A DNA stretch of 11,937 nt from Anaerolineae bacterium (GTDB lineage: Bacteria; Chloroflexota; Anaerolineae; 4572-78). The notes under the pieces were generated by a model, which ran no database searches, had not been told where the DNA came from, and saw only the letters and a program-made list of their open reading frames with translations. Location: contig JALVZI010000167.1 in assembly GCA_027022125.1 (NCBI GenBank), forward strand, positions 1-11,937, given 5' to 3'. Made by a program: the position numbers and the translations under genes. Positions 1-7,195 of the stretch are shown here, piece after piece. Within the stretch, counting starts at the first letter, position 1; every line of letters begins with the position of its first letter.

Positions 1-1461
1 ATCACATCCGGCGCGACGAAACTGAAACAAGCGGTCGTTTCCGGCAAAGCGGATGTTTATATGTGCCGGGTGGTCAGTCACGGCAAAGGTGCGGGCAGCG
101 CCGATGCGGTGGTGGAACATTTTCGGCTGTTCCGCAACGGGCTGGGGCTGAAATTTCACGGCGCACTGCACGAATCTATCGCGCCGGATGTGATTGATTT
201 GGGGCTGGTGGTGGCGCGCACAAACGTGGAAGTGCGCCACACCGGATACAGCATCGAAATTGACGATTATAAAGCCAAAGCGCGGCGCAATATGGCTATC
301 ATCAACGCCGAATTGCAGAAAAATCCCGATGACCTGTATTGGCGATACCATCGCGCCGCCAGCCTGTCCATTCTGGGCGATACCGAACAAGCCGCCGCCG
401 ATTATGAAGCCGTGCTGGCAGACCCGCCGCCGCAGTTAAATTGGGATATTTATGTCTATCAGGCACACACCGGACTGCTGGATATTTACAATAATGCCGG
501 AAAATTTGATGATGCGCGGCGCATTTTGAATCTGGCGCTGGAACGGTTTCCACAGCGGCGACATTTGGCGGTGGTGGCGGGACTGTTTTATTTCGGGCAG
601 GATGAACTGGATACCGCGCTGGAATATCTGCTGCGCGCCCAGCGGTTGCCGCGCGAAAGCGATATGCTGGGGCAGGCGTGGTCGCCGGGAAAACTGGAAG
701 CGGTGCTGGGGCAGGTGTATCTGCTGCGCGGAGAGTATGCGCTGGCGCGGCAGGCGTTTATGGATATGCTCGCCGAAAACGGGAAAACGCCGTCGCGCAC
801 GCCGCCCGCAGAGTATGCCGCGGCGGAACGGCTGTTTGCGGCGGGGCAGTTTGATGCCGTGTGCGATTTGCTCGATGAGGTGGCGATGGGCAATCTGCCT
901 GCGCTGCGATTGTTGGCTCGCGCCGAAAACAAACGCGAGCGATGGCACAGCGCCACTGCAAATTTAGCGCAGGCGATGGCACTGGATGAGCCTCGCCCCG
1001 ATGATTGGGTGACGCTGGCGGAATATGTGCTGCACACGCGCCATTTCGATTCGGCGGAGCGGTTGTGCCAACTGGCGCTGCAAGCCAATCCCGAAAATGC
1101 CCAAGCGATGAATCTGGTGGGGTTTATTGCGTTTCAGCAAAACGATGCGGAAAAGGCGATGACCTATCTGCTGCACGCATTTTTGCACGCCCCGGAAAAT
1201 GATTGGGTGCGGCAAAATTTGGATAAACTGGCTGCCGCGCTGAATCTGCCGCTGCCGGAAGCCATTCGGCAGTTTGGCGGGCGGATGTTGGGGCAGAAAA
1301 AGGCGGCACTGGCGGCGATTGCGTTTTCGGTGCTGGTGCAGATAACCCCCGCAGATGTGGCGGCGTATCGCTCGCTGGCGGTGGCGCTCAACGCGCTGGG
1401 GCAGGAAGATGAAGCGATGCTCGCATGGCAAACCGCCGAGCAATTGCAAGCCGCCGCATAA
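1..1461 (+). CDS. Glycosyltransferase family 2 with C-terminal TPR repeats (5' end missing)
   Basis: The frame is open from base 1 to the TAA at 1459-1461, so 486 codons are visible and the true start lies left of the window; the ATG at 61 is internal. The first ~75 residues have the C-terminal signature of SunS-like GT2 enzymes: 'FRLFRN', 'FHGALHESI' and 'VRHTGYS', then 'K.RRN' leading into repeats. The rest (about residues 95-486) is helical TPR-like sequence; clear units are near 'GQDELDTALEYLLRA', 'RHFDSAERLCQLALQANPEN', 'NDAEKAMTYLLHAFLHAPEN' and 'GQEDEAMLAWQTAE'. In this family the GT2 domain transfers a sugar from a nucleotide donor and the TPRs probably bind a protein partner; the acceptor is unknown. 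The catalytic DXD part is outside the window. The stop codon lies at the edge of a MITE-like repeat, so the extreme C-terminus may be an insertion product. Confidence 0.8.
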   Translation: MTSGATKLKQAVVSGKADVYMCRVVSHGKGAGSADAVVEHFRLFRNGLGLKFHGALHESIAPDVIDLGLVVARTNVEVRHTGYSIEIDDYKAKARRNMAIINAELQKNPDDLYWRYHRAASLSILGDTEQAAADYEAVLADPPPQLNWDIYVYQAHTGLLDIYNNAGKFDDARRILNLALERFPQRRHLAVVAGLFYFGQDELDTALEYLLRAQRLPRESDMLGQAWSPGKLEAVLGQVYLLRGEYALARQAFMDMLAENGKTPSRTPPAEYAAAERLFAAGQFDAVCDLLDEVAMGNLPALRLLARAENKRERWHSATANLAQAMALDEPRPDDWVTLAEYVLHTRHFDSAERLCQLALQANPENAQAMNLVGFIAFQQNDAEKAMTYLLHAFLHAPENDWVRQNLDKLAAALNLPLPEAIRQFGGRMLGQKKAALAAIAFSVLVQITPADVAAYRSLAVALNALGQEDEAMLAWQTAEQLQAAA

Positions 1462-1570
1462 CAGGCTCTCAAACCTTATTTTCTCTGTGCCTCTGCGCCT
1501 CTGTGGTTCAATTTTTACACCTTTTGTCAGTGGACAATAGCCCGACAATTAAGACTAGATGATGCAGTAG
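1451..1570 (-). repeat. Half copy of MITE-like element (copy 1, inverted)
   Basis: Read on the minus strand this matches the left half of the element at 3836-4087. The 19-base end at 1552-1570 corresponds to the terminal repeat at 3836-3854. Next come a shared 'ATAGCCCGACAATTAAG' block and the 25-base arm at 1483-1507 (ACCACAGAGGCGCAGAGG core on the minus strand), and then a 'GGTTTGAGAG' block ending near 1451. The other half is absent. The match runs through the stop codon of the glycosyltransferase gene. Confidence 0.7.
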
Positions 1571-1598
1571 ACCTTTTGCAAAAGTCTGTTATTTTGGA

Positions 1599-1660
1599 AT
1601 TTCCCGCAGGGAAATATCCGGTATCCAGAATAAAACGATGGGTTCCCGCTTTCGCGGGAA
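1599..1660. repeat. Two small palindromes, REP-like
   Basis: ATTTCCC-GCA-GGGAAAT lies at 1599-1615 and TTCCCGC-TTTC-GCGGGAA at 1643-1660, the latter followed by AATGACA. The second is the widespread 'TTCCCGC...GCGGGAATGAC' type of intergenic palindrome. It sits in the gap between two convergent genes and could form hairpins in either transcript, but has no T-tract that would make it a convincing terminator. Confidence 0.55.
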
Positions 1661-1780
1661 TGACATTATAAAAGTTGCCGATGGTTTCTGTAATTTTGGC
1701 ACACTTTTCAAAAGTTTCATTTAGTTCAATGCAAAACCAACAAACATTGTCGGCAATAAACCAAGTTCTCTTGAAAAATC

Positions 1781-1836
1781 GTAGGGGCAGTCCTTGTGGC
1801 TGTCCTGTTCCGGGCGACCACAAGGGTCGCCCCTAC
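1781..1836. repeat. GTAGGGGC palindromic repeat
   Basis: A 56-base unit begins GTAGGGGC and ends GCCCCTAC, so the ends pair. Inside are two hairpin-like halves (GGGGCAGTCC... and GGGCGACC-ACAA-GGGTCGCCC). It is closely similar, in inverted orientation, to the unit at 10454-10508. The remaining gap sequence (1571-1598, 1661-1780 and 1837-1972) shows no gene or recognisable signal. Confidence 0.7.
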
Positions 1837-1972
1837 ATATAAAACGAATATCCGGCTTGATTTTGCAATAACCAAGCATCAGAGTTGATTGTGGTAATTT
1901 TTTACGCCGGCAAAAAGTTTCAATCAGTTCAGGTTTAAATGGGAGAAAGTAACAGACGTGTGGCGTATGCTA

Positions 1973-3745
1973 TCAACCTCCAACGTCCAGTGCTTCCAAC
2001 TCGTCAATCATCTCTTCCAGCACGCGGAAACCGCCGCGCCAGAAACCGGGGTCGCTCACATCAATGCCTGCTTCGGTGAGGATGTGAGTGGGACCGGCAG
2101 AGCCGCCATACGACAAAATTCGCAGGTATTGCGGCACAAACGCCTTGCCCACTTCTTTATAGCGGCGATAGAGTGCCAGCACCATCAACTGCCCGAAACT
2201 GTATGCGTAACAGTAAAACGGCACGTGATAGATGTGCGGGATGGAAATCCATTCCCATTTGAAATTGTCGCTGATGTCCACCACATCGCCGAATTGGCGG
2301 CGCAGGTTTTCCATATAGACCCGATTCAACTCGGCGACGGTTTTTCCCTCCGCCAGCAACCGGTGCGCTTCTCGCTCGAAAAGCACAAAATACGCCTGCC
2401 GCAGCACGGTGGCATACGCATCATCGAGCGCCGCCGCCAGCAAATCGCGGCGCACGGCGGGGTCTTTTTCTTCCGACAGCAGGCGGTCGGTGAGCAGCAT
2501 TTCTGAAAAAACCGATGCCGTTTCCGCCATCGGCAGGGCGGAATGGAAGGTGAGCACCGAATGTTCCCGCGCCATCATAGCGTGGATGGCATGTCCCATT
2601 TCGTGTGCCAGCGTCGCCACATCCCGAACTTCGCCGGTATAATTTATCAGCACAAACGGCGATTGCTCCGGCAGAACGCTGGCGCAGAATGCCCCGCCGC
2701 GTTTGCCCGGTCGCACCTCCGAGTCGATGTGCCGGTCGGCAAAAACGCGGCGCGCCTGCTGTCCCACTTCCGCCGAAAAACCGTCAAACGTGTCGAGCAC
2801 CATATTGACCGCCGTATCGTAATCAATCTTTTTGGCAGATTTGCTGAGCGGGGCGTAAATATCATATCGCCGCAGTTTGGGCATCCCCAGCCATTTGGCT
2901 TTCAATTTAAAATAGCGGTGGAAAATCGGCGCCTGCTCTGCCACCACATCGAGCAGGGTGTCCACCACCGCGTCGGGCAGGTCGTTGATGAGATTTCGCA
3001 CCGCAATGGGCGAGTCGAATCGGCGCAATTGCAATTGCTCGTTTGCCCAATCGCGCACGCGGTAATTGTAAATTTGCGCCAGCAGTGTGCCTTCATCTCC
3101 GTAAACCCGATACAACTCATCATACGCGGCTTTGCGCAGGTTGGGGTTGTCGCTGCGCACATACACCGACAATTCTTCGCGGGTGAGTTTTTTCTCTTCG
3201 CCGTCCACCGTCAGCGTGAATTCAAATTTGTTGGTAATCATATCGTACAGCGTGACCACCGCACTGATGCCATTCACATCTTTCAGGTTGATGATTTTCT
3301 CTTCCGGCTCGGAAAGGGTGTACGGCTTGAAGTTGCGTAATTTTTGCAGATAATATGTCAAATCGCCCGCCGCAGCGATGAGCCGGTCGGCGGCGGCGTC
3401 ATCCAGCGATTTCCACCACAACGACAGAAAGAGCGTGCGATTCTGCACTTCCAGCATCAGTTGATCCATCCGGCTTTTGAAACTCAGTGCGTCCTGCGAT
3501 TGGGTATCGGCGGCGAACCACAAATCGGCATATGCGCCCAGACGGTACGCCTCGCGGGTAACGGTCTCGAACTTTGCCAGCACGTCTTTAAACGCGGCGG
3601 TATCCATATCCGCCGCGAGCGAGTCGCGGGCGGCTTCGACGGCTTTCACGGCGGTTTGCAGTCGTTCGGTGGCGGCGGCAACGGTCGCTTCTGCGGTGTC
3701 GGGGAGCAGGTCGCTCAAATCCCACGGGGAAAGTTGGTAACTCAT
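1973..3745 (-). CDS. pepF: Oligoendopeptidase F (M3B family zinc metallopeptidase)
   Basis: This is a 590-residue cytoplasmic zinc peptidase, the usual length for PepF, which cleaves oligopeptides inside the cell. The zinc motif HEMGH is at residues 381-385 (H381 and H385 ligands, E382 catalytic) in 'LAHEMGHAIHAMM'; the third ligand is probably E408 in 'MAETAS', 27 residues after H381 as in other M3B enzymes. The N-terminal half is helical and begins 'WDLSDLLPD', typical of the family; there is no signal peptide. The ATG at 3745 is supported by a strong GGAGG (3753-3757 on the complement) 7 bases upstream. It is a single-gene unit: its 3' end faces the glycosyltransferase gene and repeats lie on both sides. 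The weak copy A promoter block lies about 340 bases upstream. Confidence 0.95.
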   Translation of the reverse strand: MSYQLSPWDLSDLLPDTAEATVAAATERLQTAVKAVEAARDSLAADMDTAAFKDVLAKFETVTREAYRLGAYADLWFAADTQSQDALSFKSRMDQLMLEVQNRTLFLSLWWKSLDDAAADRLIAAAGDLTYYLQKLRNFKPYTLSEPEEKIINLKDVNGISAVVTLYDMITNKFEFTLTVDGEEKKLTREELSVYVRSDNPNLRKAAYDELYRVYGDEGTLLAQIYNYRVRDWANEQLQLRRFDSPIAVRNLINDLPDAVVDTLLDVVAEQAPIFHRYFKLKAKWLGMPKLRRYDIYAPLSKSAKKIDYDTAVNMVLDTFDGFSAEVGQQARRVFADRHIDSEVRPGKRGGAFCASVLPEQSPFVLINYTGEVRDVATLAHEMGHAIHAMMAREHSVLTFHSALPMAETASVFSEMLLTDRLLSEEKDPAVRRDLLAAALDDAYATVLRQAYFVLFEREAHRLLAEGKTVAELNRVYMENLRRQFGDVVDISDNFKWEWISIPHIYHVPFYCYAYSFGQLMVLALYRRYKEVGKAFVPQYLRILSYGGSAGPTHILTEAGIDVSDPGFWRGGFRVLEEMIDELEALDVGG

Positions 3746-3810
3746 TCGGATTCCTCCAAAATTATGTCGGTCGGTTCAACGGTTGCGTTGCGTGAGTCCA
3801 CCTTATTTCC

Positions 3811-3839
3811 GTAGAGACGCCCAATTTGGGCGTCTCTAC
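3811..3839. repeat. Perfect 13-bp-arm hairpin (GTAGAGACGCCCA)
   Basis: GTAGAGACGCCCA-ATT-TGGGCGTCTCTAC is a perfect inverted repeat of a kind often dispersed in Chloroflexota and cyanobacteria. It lies 66 bases upstream of the pepF start, and its last four bases overlap the terminal repeat of the adjoining MITE-like element. In a pepF transcript started further upstream it would fold in the leader. Confidence 0.75.
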
Positions 3840-4087
3840 TGCATCGTCCAACCTTAATTGTCGGGCTATCGCCCACGAAAAAATTGAACCACAGAGGCGC
3901 AGAGGAACAGAGAAAAATAAAGTTTGAGAGCCGATTATGCGGTGGTATCTGAAATTTCCGGTAAAAATTTGAACCGAAACTCAAAAATTTAAAAATTCTC
4001 CGCGCCTCTGTGTCTCTGTGGTGAAAATTTTCAGATGAGCCATTACAGAAGGCATAATCCTACTTTTTAGATTGGATGATGCACTAG
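3836..4087 (+). mobile_element. MITE-like non-coding element with 19-bp terminal repeats (copy 2)
   Basis: About 252 bases bounded by imperfect inverted repeats, 3836-3854 (CTACTGCATCGTCCAACCT) and 4069-4087 (AGATTGGATGATGCACTAG); they agree at 16 of 19 positions. Nested inside is a second inverted pair at 3888-3912 and 3998-4022, containing ACCACAGAGGCGCAGAGG and its partner. There is no open frame of note. The size, inverted ends, lack of coding and two further related copies (1451-1570 and 7025-7195) fit a MITE-like repeat; no target-site duplication is clear. Confidence 0.65.
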
Positions 4088-4275
4088 TTATATCAACCTG
4101 TGATGTTCTGTCTCTCCGTCCTAAATTTCCCCTGCGGTGCGTTTAGGCGTGGCGGGTGTATACTGTGGTAAAAAGTTGTAACTATACAGGGGAGAGGGGA
4201 AAAACGCCCTTCGATACGCCCTGTGGGTTACTCGGGATGAAATCGACAAGATATACCACTGCACTGAACAGTTAC
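4088..4275 (+). repeat. Dispersed repeat, copy A
   Basis: It shares with copy B (6091-6345), in the same orientation, the blocks TTATATCAA, TCTGTCT, AAATTTCCCCTGC and, at the far end, GAAATCG...GCA...CAGTTAC. Copy A is shorter in the middle. The minus strand contains a degenerate promoter block (GAGACA at 4109-4114, 16-base spacer, TATAAC at 4087-4092) pointing towards pepF. The rest of the gap, 4276-4388, shows no gene I can support. Confidence 0.55.
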
Positions 4276-4388
4276 CGAATATCCATAAACAAATAACGAC
4301 GCCGATGAAGCCGAGTCCAATCAAACCTTTGTTTAAACGGCAATTACAAGGGTGAAGGCACTTATTCCGAGTAGTCCCGTGGTATTTA

Positions 4389-4859
4389 TTAGAACCGCCA
4401 ACCAACCTCGCGAATAAAATCTATAATATTGAAGTATTTGATTCCGAGAGCCTTACATACATCTGGAATGCGCGGTTTTTGGGGACTACCAGGTTGCTCC
4501 ATCGAAACAACCGGACATTGTTTAAATTCCGCCAAAGCAATAACCCACGGGTCAGCCAATGAACGTTGTTTTGTGAGATTAGTCAAACGTGGAAATAGAT
4601 TGATGATTTTTTTTTGGCGTGCTTGGATGTCCTGATATAGTGGATAAAATAAATCTCTATTTTTGTCTTTGCACCAATTGTAGATATCATCGTCTTGCTT
4701 TTTCAGTTCATCGAGGACTATATCTGGTGAAATGATACGTCCGTCAATTATAGCCTGTTCCAGTCGCTCCCAGAATGATGGGAAGGCATCGATGGGGTAC
4801 AATCTATGCCAACTCTCAATGAAGGCACTGGTATCAAAACAAAATAGCGGTGTAGTCAA
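4389..4859 (-). CDS. DUF4411 family PIN-like protein, probable toxin
   Basis: This 156-residue protein has the PIN-like layout of the DUF4411 family: D9 in 'FCFDTSAFI', D50/E51 in 'VLDEL', D103 in 'LADPWVIALA' and E121 in 'VVSMEQP', then the characteristic end 'RIPDVCKALGIKYFN..DFIREVGWRF'. PIN enzymes are Mg-dependent ribonucleases and the acidic residues would form the metal site; toxin activity is inferred from the family and neighbour. The start appears to be TTG at 4859: the frame is closed upstream by the TAA of the preceding gene only five codons away, and GGGGTGA stands just upstream of the TTG. It follows the HTH/ImmA gene after 12 bases, so the two should be cotranscribed. Base composition is AT-richer than pepF or ppa, suggesting acquisition. 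Confidence 0.85.
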   Translation of the reverse strand: MTTPLFCFDTSAFIESWHRLYPIDAFPSFWERLEQAIIDGRIISPDIVLDELKKQDDDIYNWCKDKNRDLFYPLYQDIQARQKKIINLFPRLTNLTKQRSLADPWVIALAEFKQCPVVSMEQPGSPQKPRIPDVCKALGIKYFNIIDFIREVGWRF

Positions 4860-4871
4860 ATTTTCACCCCA

Positions 4872-6059
4872 TTATGAAAAGAAAAGCGTGTGTTCAATTT
4901 TTTTGATATGTTTGATTTTGGCGCCCAAGTAACGTGATGCTTCAGTCAGTGTGATGGCATTATCGTGATAGGCAGCTAACACTTGCCGAACCAGTAGTTT
5001 GCCTTGGTTGCGCAATATCATCCGGTCATACGGTGGTGCGCCGTGCCGTTGATTAGAATGTCGTGCATATTCTTCGCGCTCAGTTTGGTATTGTTTACGT
5101 TTATCTCGATAGAACGTGAGCGTTGTGCGATTTAGGATTAATAGGCGGCGTACAATCACTTCACGACTAACGGAAAAATCAGAAGCCAATTGCTCAATAT
5201 CATCGTCTGCCCATTCTGGTGAGTGGTGGTCTTTCACGACGCGGTGTGCAAGCAATATGTTTTGTGGTACGAGTGCGGCACCAGCCGCGTGGTTGCAAAA
5301 TTGTTCAATACGATGATGTTTCGTATCCGGATGTAGATATTGACGCAGGTCGCACACGCCAGGCGTATTGAGCAGCAAATGCGTAAACTCGTGCAACAGG
5401 GTGAATATGCGCCCAACGCTCGACTTGTCAGCACCATTCAGGAGTATTACCGGAAAGCGAGAAAACAAAAAACTCACGCCTCGTGCTTCTTTTAGATCAA
5501 CGCGGTGGGCGTGATGGTGTGACATATGAAAAACAAGTACGTTTTGGTTTTCGAGGAGATTTTGCCATTTATTTAACGCATTTGTGTTGCGCCATTGTTG
5601 TTGAGCATCCCAATTGATGCCAAGGCGTTTGCGTATATATTTGCCTATTGCTTCTGGGTTGTCGGCAATAGAGATATTTGCAGGTTTGAATATTCCAGAT
5701 TCAGCATCAGTAAGTTCTGTCATAATTTCACGTTGTTCCAATGCGCGCCGAATCTCAAAACGTAATTCAGGAGATAGATCTTGCTGTAAATTTGATGATG
5801 GCAATCGGCGAAAATCCGTCATAGCCGGAGAGAAGTCAGTTGGCGGTTCATCCAAAAAAAATAGTGATAAAGGACGTTTGTAGATTTCGGCTAACTTTTT
5901 TGCTTGATTGATTGTTGGGTTTGCTTCACCTGCTTCCCATTTTTGCAACCGTTCAACAGGAATATTCATTTTATGTGCAACACCCTCAATGTGGAACCCT
6001 CGTTTCTTGCGTGCCCATATCAGCATTTTGGGGTTTACCAGCGCTGGTATTGGAGTCAT
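4872..6059 (-). CDS. XRE-type HTH regulator fused to ImmA/IrrE (M78) metallopeptidase, probable antitoxin
   Basis: The protein has 395 residues. Residues ~10-65 form a lambda-repressor-like HTH ('ARKKRGFHIEGVAHKMNIPVE' region, then 'WEAGEANPTINQAKKLAEIY', and 'PLSLFFL', the usual end of this HTH type). Residues ~165-300 are an ImmA/IrrE peptidase with HEFTH at 223-227 and a likely third zinc ligand E252 in 'IEQFCNHAAGAALVP'. Residues ~340-390 form a further helical segment ('LTEASRYLGAK.KHIKKIE') that may be a second small helical module. Proteins of this build commonly precede DUF4411 genes, where they are taken as the antitoxin/regulator. ATG 6059 is backed by AGGTGA (6066-6071 on the complement). 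A spot count of bases 5641-5700 gives 40% GC, against 50-65% in lines of pepF. Confidence 0.88.
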   Translation of the reverse strand: MTPIPALVNPKMLIWARKKRGFHIEGVAHKMNIPVERLQKWEAGEANPTINQAKKLAEIYKRPLSLFFLDEPPTDFSPAMTDFRRLPSSNLQQDLSPELRFEIRRALEQREIMTELTDAESGIFKPANISIADNPEAIGKYIRKRLGINWDAQQQWRNTNALNKWQNLLENQNVLVFHMSHHHAHRVDLKEARGVSFLFSRFPVILLNGADKSSVGRIFTLLHEFTHLLLNTPGVCDLRQYLHPDTKHHRIEQFCNHAAGAALVPQNILLAHRVVKDHHSPEWADDDIEQLASDFSVSREVIVRRLLILNRTTLTFYRDKRKQYQTEREEYARHSNQRHGAPPYDRMILRNQGKLLVRQVLAAYHDNAITLTEASRYLGAKIKHIKKIEHTLFFS

Positions 6060-6090
6060 ATTTTTTCACCTATTGGTTAATTCGTCACAA

Positions 6091-6119
6091 ATTATATCAA
6101 AGATTTTCCAATCTGTCTA
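6091..6119 (-). promoter_or_regulatory. Sigma-70-type promoter with palindromic operator candidate for the HTH/PIN operon
   Basis: On the minus strand: TAGACA (6114-6119), 17-base spacer, TATAAT (6091-6096), ending 31 bases before the ATG at 6059. The spacer contains AGATT-TTCC-AATCT (6101-6114), an inverted repeat well placed for binding by the HTH protein itself. Autoregulation is inferred from position and from the habit of such operons. Confidence 0.75.
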
Positions 6120-6345
6120 TACCCGCTCCAAATTTCCCCTGCAGCATGTTTGGATGCGACAGATGTGTACCGTAATGAGAAATTGTATCTGCACAGGGAG
6201 ACGGGACAAATGTTTTTCGATATGCACTTCACTACTCAAATCAATACTCAGAATGCGTTTTTCCCTGCCGATTTCATCCTGAGTAGCCCGCAGGGCATAT
6301 CGAAGGGTGAAATCGGCACGATACTATTGCACGGTAAGCAGTTAC
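6091..6345 (+). repeat. Dispersed repeat, copy B
   Basis: This is a direct repeat of copy A across the toxin-antitoxin-like operon. It carries the promoter block, AAATTTCCCCTGC (6130-6142), a central palindromic part (CTGCCGATTTCATCC, GAGTAGCC, TATCGAAGGGTGAAATCGG) and the end block with GCAGTTAC. The central part also resembles 8371-8412. A plus-strand open frame of 80 codons within it looks accidental. Bases 6346-6446 hold nothing I can identify. Confidence 0.6.
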
Positions 6346-6446
6346 ATTTTTCAAACAACCACGGTCTAATGTTGTACCGCCGCATTGAGTGAGTCCATTG
6401 AAAAAGGCATTTACCTCACGCAAAGCCGCAAAGATTTCGCAACCAA

Positions 6447-6995
6447 TCACAGCCGCACGCCGCCGCCGAAATTTTTGTAATACAGTTTGCGCGAACGGAT
6501 GATAGATTCTTTTGCCGCCGCCGCGCCTTCCCAGCCGATGGGTTTGGTGCGGTGTCCTTCCAAATCTTTATAAACCTCAAAAAAGTGTGCCACTTCGCGG
6601 AGATAGTGCTGGGGAATGTCGCTGATGTCTTTATAATCCTGAAACAGCGGGTCGCGGGCGGGCACGGCGAGAACTTTATCATCGTGTTCGTCTCTATCCA
6701 ACATTTTGAACAACCCGATGGGGCGCGCTTCGATGACACAGCCGGAGAAAGTCGGCTCGTTGACCATCACCAGCACATCCAGCGGGTCGCCGTCGTCGTA
6801 CAGCGTGCGGGGAATCAACCCGTAATCGCCGGGGTAATAGAGCGACGAAAAGAGCACGCGGTCGAGTTTGATGACGCCCAACTTTTTGCCATACTCATAT
6901 TTATTGCGTGAACCTTTGGGGATTTCCACAATTGCGTAAATTATTTCCGGTGCATCCGGTCCAACATCCAAATCGTGCCACAAATTTGCAGCCAT
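6447..6995 (-). CDS. ppa: Inorganic pyrophosphatase, family I
   Basis: This 182-residue cytoplasmic enzyme hydrolyses pyrophosphate to phosphate and so drives biosynthetic reactions. The family I signature is clear: 'IVEIPKGSRNKYEY' at 22-35, 'YYPGDYGLIPRT' at 53-64 and DGDPLDV at 68-74 (D68, D70 and D73, matching E. coli D65, D67 and D70), then 'LDRDEHDDK' at 99-107 supplying D100, D105 and K107 in the positions of E. coli D97, D102 and K104. Length is normal. ATG 6995 has AAGGA (7003-7007 on the complement) 7 bases upstream. It stands alone, with repeats on both sides. No promoter stands out; the MITE-like element begins about 30 bases upstream and its sequence must lie near or in the leader. 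Confidence 0.95.
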   Translation of the reverse strand: MAANLWHDLDVGPDAPEIIYAIVEIPKGSRNKYEYGKKLGVIKLDRVLFSSLYYPGDYGLIPRTLYDDGDPLDVLVMVNEPTFSGCVIEARPIGLFKMLDRDEHDDKVLAVPARDPLFQDYKDISDIPQHYLREVAHFFEVYKDLEGHRTKPIGWEGAAAAKESIIRSRKLYYKNFGGGVRL

Positions 6996-7024
6996 TTTCC
7001 ATTCCTTTCAATTTAAAGACTCAT

Positions 7025-7195
7025 CTGAAAAAAGGTGTAAAAACTGAACCACAGAGGCGCAGAGGAACAGAGGAAAATAAGGTTTGAGAGCCGGTTATAT
7101 GGCGTTATCTGCTATTTCCGGCGGAAATCCAAGTCAAATACTTAAAATTCTCCGCGCCTCTGTGTCTCTGTGGTGAAAAATTAACCTTTTTTCAG
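7025..7195 (+). mobile_element. MITE-like non-coding element (copy 3)
   Basis: Bounded by CTGAAAAAAGGT (7025-7036) and its exact inverted counterpart ACCTTTTTTCAG (7184-7195). Nested inside are the same 25-base arms as copy 2, at 7048-7072 and 7150-7174, plus the shared 'TTTGAGAGCC' and 'ATTTCCGG' blocks. It lies between ppa and the broken doc gene, and its right end contains the stop codon of the truncated doc frame. Confidence 0.7.

Noticed and set aside
1958..3814. Long plus-strand frames opposite pepF (182, 265 and 156 codons)
   Set aside because: They are antisense to a clear M3B peptidase, have no recognisable domains, and arise from the codon bias of the GC-rich gene.
4121..4405. 94-codon minus-strand frame with a hydrophobic stretch
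   Set aside because: It runs into the end of the PIN gene, has no convincing ribosome binding site, and half of it is dispersed-repeat sequence.
6150..6392. 80-codon plus-strand frame
   Set aside because: It is built almost wholly of repeat copy B and has no family signature.
1451..7195. Repeated ACCACAGAGG units as a possible CRISPR array
   Set aside because: Only three dispersed copies in mixed orientation, without regular spacing or spacers, and no cas genes.
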